A DNA stretch of 52,398 nucleotides. It comes from an uncultured Burkholderiales bacterium (GTDB lineage Bacteria > Pseudomonadota > Gammaproteobacteria > Burkholderiales > Thiobacillaceae). Below are positions 48,481 to 52,398 of the stretch, in pieces. Both the position numbers and the translations under genes were made by a program. Within the stretch, counting starts at the first letter, position 1. The number at the start of each line of letters is the position of its first letter. The stretch spans positions 1 to 52,398 of the forward strand of contig CALEDT010000026.1 of the NCBI GenBank assembly GCA_937949525.1. Direction: 5' to 3'. Under the pieces are notes generated by a model. It was not told where the DNA came from. It saw nothing but the letters and a program-made list of their open reading frames with translations, and did not search any database.

Positions 48481-50388
48481 TCAGCCCTGGCGTTCGACCT
48501 GACTGACGTCGCGCACCGCGCCGTTGGCAGCCGAAGTGGTCATCGCCGCATACGCGCGCAGCGCGGCGGACACCGGCCGATCGCGCCCGACCGGCTTCCA
48601 GGCATCCTTGCCGCGCGCGTCCATGGCGGCACGACGGCGCGCCAGTTCTTCCACGGATACATCCAGATGGATGCGGCGATTGGGGATATCGATCTCGATG
48701 CGGTCGCCTTCCTCCACCAAACCGATACAGCCGCCTTCCGCCGCTTCCGGCGAGACATGGCCGATCGACAACCCGGACGTGCCGCCGGAAAAGCGGCCGT
48801 CGGTGATCAGCGCACAGGACTTGCCCAAGCCCTTGGACTTCAGATAACTGGTGGGATAAAGCATCTCCTGCATGCCTGGCCCGCCGCGCGGGCCCTCATA
48901 GCGGATCACCACTACGTCACCGGCCTGGATGCGGTCGCCGAGTATGGCCTCCACGGCCGCGTCCTGGCTTTCGAAGATGCGCGCGGGGCCGCGGAACACA
49001 CGGATGGTGGAGGTCGGCACGCTGGTGGTGTACCGCAGTTGCTCGACCTCGAACATGCTCTCGTCGATGCCGGCGGTCTTGACGATGCAGCCGTCCTCGG
49101 CGAGGTTGCCATACAGCACCGCCAGTCCGCCATCGCGCGAATAGGCATGGGTCAGATCACGGATGCAGCCATGCGCACGGTCCAGGTCCAGCTCCGGGTA
49201 GCGCCGCTCCTGCGAGAACGCCACCTGCGTCGGCACGCCGCCGGGCGCGGCCTTGTAGAACTCGAACACGGAGACATCGTGCGCGCGCATCACGTCCCAC
49301 ACCTCCAGGGCGCCGCCCAGAGTCTTGCTGTGTACCGTGCGGGCGTCGCGGTGGATCAGGCCGGCACGGTCCAGCTCGCCAAGGATGGCCATGACGCCAC
49401 CGGCGCGATGCACGTCCTCCATGTGATAGAGCTGGGTGGACGGCGCCACCTTGGCCAGATGCGGCACCTTGCGCGACAGCCGGTCGATGTCCTTCATGGT
49501 GAAATCCACGCCCGCCTCGCGCGCCGCCGCCAACAGGTGCAGCACCGTGTTGGTGGAGCCGCCCATGGCGATGTCCAGCGCCATGGCATTCTCGAACGCC
49601 TGGAAGCTGGCGATGGCACGCGGCAGCACGCTGGCGTCGTCGTGCTCGTACCAGCGCCGCGCCAGCTCCACGATCAGGCGGCCGGCACGCAGGAACAGTT
49701 GCCGGCGATCGGCGTGCGTGGCCAGCAGCGAACCGTTGCCCGGCAGCGACAGACCCAGCGCCTCGGTCAGGCAGTTCATCGAGTTGGCGGTGAACATGCC
49801 CGAACAGGAACCGCAGGTGGGGCAGGCGGAGCGCTCCACCGCCGCCACCTCCTCGTCGGAACGGTTGGCGTCGGCGGCCTGCACCATGGCGTCCACCAGG
49901 TCCAGCTTGATGGTTTGCGCGTTCCAGGTGACCTTGCCTGCCTCCATCGGCCCGCCCGAGACGAACACCGCCGGGATGTTGAGGCGCAGGGCGGCCATCA
50001 GCATGCCCGGGGTGATCTTGTCGCAGTTGGAGATACACACCAACGCATCGGCGCAATGGGCATTGCACATGTACTCCACCGCATCGGCGATCAACTCGCG
50101 GCTGGGCAGCGAGTACAGCATGCCACCATGGCCCATGGCGATGCCATCGTCCACCGCGATGGTGTTGAACTCCTTGGCCACGCCACCGGCCGCCTCGATC
50201 TCCCGCGCCACCAGTTGGCCCAGATCCTTCAGGTGCACGTGACCGGGCACGAACTGCGTAAACGAATTGGCGACGGCGATGATCGGCTTGCCGAAGTCGC
50301 CGTCCTTCATGCCGGTGGCGCGCCACAACGCGCGCGCGCCGGCCATGTTGCGGCCATGAGTGGTGGTACGGGAACGATAGGCTGGCAT
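48481..50388 (-). CDS. ilvD: Dihydroxy-acid dehydratase
   Basis: IlvD dehydrates dihydroxyacids in isoleucine and valine synthesis using an iron-sulfur cluster. The 635-residue product is near E. coli length (616) and starts identically, [20 protein letters not shown]. Cluster cysteines appear in [12 protein letters not shown] and [17 protein letters not shown]. Start at 50388 is certain by homology, yet no Shine-Dalgarno is seen: the upstream bases are a heptamer array. It ends 36 bases before the PBP gene on the same strand. Confidence 0.97.
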   Translation of the reverse strand: MPAYRSRTTTHGRNMAGARALWRATGMKDGDFGKPIIAVANSFTQFVPGHVHLKDLGQLVAREIEAAGGVAKEFNTIAVDDGIAMGHGGMLYSLPSRELIADAVEYMCNAHCADALVCISNCDKITPGMLMAALRLNIPAVFVSGGPMEAGKVTWNAQTIKLDLVDAMVQAADANRSDEEVAAVERSACPTCGSCSGMFTANSMNCLTEALGLSLPGNGSLLATHADRRQLFLRAGRLIVELARRWYEHDDASVLPRAIASFQAFENAMALDIAMGGSTNTVLHLLAAAREAGVDFTMKDIDRLSRKVPHLAKVAPSTQLYHMEDVHRAGGVMAILGELDRAGLIHRDARTVHSKTLGGALEVWDVMRAHDVSVFEFYKAAPGGVPTQVAFSQERRYPELDLDRAHGCIRDLTHAYSRDGGLAVLYGNLAEDGCIVKTAGIDESMFEVEQLRYTTSVPTSTIRVFRGPARIFESQDAAVEAILGDRIQAGDVVVIRYEGPRGGPGMQEMLYPTSYLKSKGLGKSCALITDGRFSGGTSGLSIGHVSPEAAEGGCIGLVEEGDRIEIDIPNRRIHLDVSVEELARRRAAMDARGKDAWKPVGRDRPVSAALRAYAAMTTSAANGAVRDVSQVERQG

Positions 50389-50391
50389 CTG

Positions 50392-50427
50392 GATTACAGG
50401 TTACAGGTTACGGGTTGCGGGGTTACA
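50392..50427. repeat. GGTTACA-type heptamer array abutting ilvD
   Basis: About five imperfect 7-base units: GATTACA, GGTTACA, GGTTACG, GGTTGCG, and after one extra G, GGTTACA. The array starts 4 bases upstream of the ilvD ATG on the opposite reading, where its ribosome site would be, and lies between divergent ilvD and lgt. A single related unit lies beside the gap stop near 19820. Confidence 0.7.
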
Positions 50428-50494
50428 GTCGCAGCGGCGGCGCCCCCGGCGCCTGCCCGATACTGTACCCCGATAACCCGCCCCCTGTAAGCAG

Positions 50495-51292
50495 ATGCTC
50501 GTCCATCCCCAGATCGATCCCGTCGCCATTCATCTCGGCCCACTCGCCGTGCATTGGTACGGCCTGATGTACGTCGCCGCCTTCGTCGCCTTCATCCTGC
50601 TCGGCCGCGTGCGCATGCGCCAGCAGCCGCAGACGCACTGGACGCCGCGCGAGCTGGACGACCTGCTGCTGTGGGGCGTGCTCGGCGTGGTGCTGGGCGG
50701 ACGTCTGGGGCAGGTACTGTTCTACGATCCCGGCTACTACCTCGACAACCCTGTGGAAATCTTCGCGGTATGGAAGGGCGGCATGTCGTTCCATGGCGGC
50801 CTGCTGGGCGTGCTGCTGGCGCTGTCCTGGCACGCGCGCAGCCACCGCCGCCGCTTTCTGGAAGTCGGCGACTTCGTCGCGCCGCTGGTGCCGCTGGGCC
50901 TGGCGTTCGGCCGCGTCGGCAACTTCATCAACGGCGAACTATGGGGTCGGGTGGCCGACCCCGCACTGCCCTGGGCCATGGTGTTCCCGCGCGTCGATGA
51001 CCTGCCGCGCCATCCCTCGCAACTCTATCAGGCCGGTCTGGAGGGCCTGGCGCTGTTCGTGCTGCTGTGGCTGTATTCCGCCAAACCGCGGCCGGTAGGC
51101 GCGGTATCCGGCGCCTTCCTGGTCGGCTACGGCGTATTCCGCTTCGTCGCCGAATATTTCCGCACCCCGGACCACGGCATCTTCGGCCAGCTCACCCTGG
51201 GCATCAGCATGGGCCAGTGGCTGTCGCTGCCCATGATCCTGCTGGGCGTATGGCTATGGACGCGCGCGCTGCGCCGTCAGGGACTATCCTGA
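50495..51292 (+). CDS. lgt: Prolipoprotein diacylglyceryl transferase
   Basis: Lgt attaches diacylglycerol to the lipobox cysteine of prolipoproteins, such as those predicted in this window. The 265-residue polytopic membrane protein has [12 protein letters not shown], the signature [29 protein letters not shown] and RFVAEYFR, all family motifs. About seven membrane spans. The ribosome site is weak. The tRNA-Ala gene follows after 34 bases, so read-through transcription may include it. Confidence 0.96.
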   Translation: MLVHPQIDPVAIHLGPLAVHWYGLMYVAAFVAFILLGRVRMRQQPQTHWTPRELDDLLLWGVLGVVLGGRLGQVLFYDPGYYLDNPVEIFAVWKGGMSFHGGLLGVLLALSWHARSHRRRFLEVGDFVAPLVPLGLAFGRVGNFINGELWGRVADPALPWAMVFPRVDDLPRHPSQLYQAGLEGLALFVLLWLYSAKPRPVGAVSGAFLVGYGVFRFVAEYFRTPDHGIFGQLTLGISMGQWLSLPMILLGVWLWTRALRRQGLS

Positions 51293-51307
51293 AAGCGGGA
51301 ACACTGC

Positions 51308-51313
51308 TATATT
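51308..51313 (+). promoter_or_regulatory. -10 element for tRNA-Ala
   Basis: TATATT lies 13 bases upstream of the tRNA, with no good -35. It is placed just past the lgt stop. Confidence 0.35.
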
Positions 51314-51326
51314 CCGCGTCCCGCGT

Positions 51327-51402
<76 letters not shown>

Positions 51403-51411
51403 CCAATCCAG

Positions 51412-51441
51412 AAGCCAGGCGTCTCGCCTGGCTTTCTTTTT
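51412..51441 (+). terminator. Intrinsic terminator after tRNA-Ala
   Basis: AAGCCAGGCG and CGCCTGGCTT form a perfect 10-bp stem with a 3-base loop, followed by a T-rich TTCTTTTT. It is the clearest terminator in the window. The 51442-51644 stretch beyond it shows no gene I can support. Confidence 0.9.
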
Positions 51442-51644
51442 GCCCGAAGCGCGCGTGTGCGCGGGGTCGTGCAGTGCCCGGCGGTCGTGTCCCGGCGCCA
51501 CATCTGCGCTCCTTCCTGCCGACCGGCCTCCCTCTTCTCCATTCGACTGGTGGCTGGCCGATGCACGGCCGGTCGATAAATCAACGGCTTGCGCGCGGTG
51601 GTTCGCGGTCAACTCCGGGCAGGGGCACCGTATCGAACCGCCGA

Positions 51645-52062
51645 TCACTGGTCCATCCGCCCGAACAACCGCTCCTGGTCGTCCCAGGACCAGGGCACCT
51701 CGTTGTTCTCCAGCCGGATCAGGCTCAGCGTGCGCGGCTGCTTGCCGCCCAGCAACGCCCGCACCACGGCGGGCGACAGCAACATCAGGCGCAGCAGTTC
51801 GTTGACCGTCGTCGGGTGCAGGCCCTCGCTCCGCGCGATCTCGCTGCCGCTGGCCACCCGCCCTTCGTCGAGCAGGCGTTGCCAGTGGAAGGCGCGCGAC
51901 AAGGCCGTGAGGACGGGCATCTCGTGCTTCGGCGCCGCCGTCGGCCCCACCGGCGGCCGGGATCATCCACCGGCGCCCGCCGCTGCGCTTGATGCGCACC
52001 GGGATCACGGTGGTGAGCTTCGGGCCCGGCTGCGCGGCACCGGTCTGCAGAACCTTGGTCAT
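51645..52062 (-). pseudogene. Frameshifted helix-turn-helix protein of a recombinase-linked family
   Basis: Two pieces in different frames make one recognisable protein. The upstream piece begins MTKVLQTGAAQPGPK and reaches RIKRSGGRRWMIPAAGG; the rest, KHEMPVLTALSRAFHWQRLL then EGRVASGSEIARSEGLHPTTVNELL, continues in a frame shifted by one base near 51945-51965, around a run of G's. This layout (basic start, LxRAHRW-like helix, then a small helix-turn-helix) is familiar from small proteins encoded beside serine recombinases in alpha- and other proteobacterial mobile elements. The whole would be about 139 residues. Sequencing error is possible. Confidence 0.6.
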
Positions 52063-52352
52063 GCGGCGGCTCCTTTGGCTTCCAGTTTCAGCAACTCGGC
52101 CCCAATGCCATCCAGGCGCAGTTCCCGCGCCAGATCAGCCCAACCCGCGTCGCGCCAGATGATCCTGAAAGCCGCAGTTGAACGCGCCCGAGTGTGGATC
52201 TGCCGGGTTTTCTGACAAGGCGCGACGACGCGCAGGGTCGCTCCCTGCAAGGAGGAACAACGCCGCCAGGCGGCCCGGCAGGCGCGCAATCGGGTGCGTA
52301 GCGGGCTCACCCAGCGGGTGCCCTCGAACGAAGGCGAAAACCCCTCGTCCAT
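52059..52352 (-). CDS. Hypothetical protein, possible element remnant
   Basis: A 97-residue frame whose stop overlaps the ATG of the frameshifted gene (ATGA), arguing for real translation coupling. The first half is arginine-rich without clear structure; the end, WRDAGWADLARELRLDGIG then AELLKLEAKGAAA, looks helical and more protein-like. I do not recognise the family. The frame is open to the window edge, so it may begin outside. Confidence 0.35.
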   Translation of the reverse strand: MDEGFSPSFEGTRWVSPLRTRLRACRAAWRRCSSLQGATLRVVAPCQKTRQIHTRARSTAAFRIIWRDAGWADLARELRLDGIGAELLKLEAKGAAA

Positions 52353-52398
52353 AGCGGCCTCACAAGGGCCAAGCAGCGGTCCACTGCGGTTTTCAGGA

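Noticed and set aside
46915-50490. Plus-strand frame of about 1190 codons opposite the PBP gene and ilvD
   Set aside because: Antisense to two well-supported genes, with the same low-information composition. No motif seen.

Overview
This 52.4 kb window is GC-rich, gene-dense chromosomal DNA, most probably from a gammaproteobacterium. The evidence is the division/cell-wall cluster with murB between murC and ddl, a two-domain ArgA, the tkt-gap-pgk-pyk-fba order, and the c-type cytochromes (cytochrome c', SHP, diheme cytochrome). No species can be named from sequence reading alone.

Layout. (1) Positions 1-13605, minus strand: an almost complete dcw cluster in transcription order mraZ-rsmH-ftsL-ftsI-murE-murF-mraY-murD-ftsW-murG-murC-murB-ddl (only 8 codons of ddl). 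Most junctions are 4-base ATGA/GTGA overlaps. A sigma70-like promoter and a 10-bp-phased GTG array (MraZ boxes) sit upstream. (2) 13786-14153: rnpB with its own -10 element. (3) 14176-23127, minus: tkt-gap-pgk-pyk-fba-purC plus a TauE/SafE exporter, a glycolysis/gluconeogenesis/Calvin-type carbon unit. (4) 23176-24550, minus: an inositol-monophosphatase-like enzyme and a thioredoxin-fold protein, divergent from rsmE. (5) 24616-31321, plus: rsmE, argA, then a PhnD-like periplasmic binding protein overlapping a membrane GGDEF-EAL protein, which overlaps a zinc-binding (CZB) diguanylate cyclase. (6) 31381-36815: electron-transfer genes. These are cytochrome b561 and cytochrome c' (convergent), a lipoprotein cytochrome c, and an SHP-DHC-cytochrome b operon that also encodes an OmpR-type response regulator and a sensor kinase lacking its phosphoacceptor H-box. 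(7) 36845-41728, plus: ABC-F ATPase, small lipoprotein, UbiD, a cNMP-binding/rhodanese fusion and an ankyrin protein. (8) 41846-45030, plus: a second PhnD-like gene overlapping a second membrane GGDEF protein. (9) 45037-50388, minus: a large divergent class A PBP and ilvD; then lgt and tRNA-Ala(CGC) with a terminator (plus). (10) 51645-52352: remnants of an accessory element beside the tRNA.

How the parts work together. The first third makes and assembles peptidoglycan precursors. The middle supplies central carbon, purine and arginine metabolism. The most unusual content is signalling: two separate modules couple a PhnD-type binding protein to a membrane c-di-GMP enzyme, analogous to the known polyamine sensor pair NspS-MbaA but with a different binding-protein family. 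The cytochrome operon carries four half-sites phased at exactly 11 bp, which fit the OmpR/PmrA/QseB-type regulator encoded in the same operon, while its kinase partner appears to have lost the region needed for autophosphorylation. Start positions were chosen from ribosome binding sites, overlaps and family N-termini; alignments to families were made from memory and by eye.
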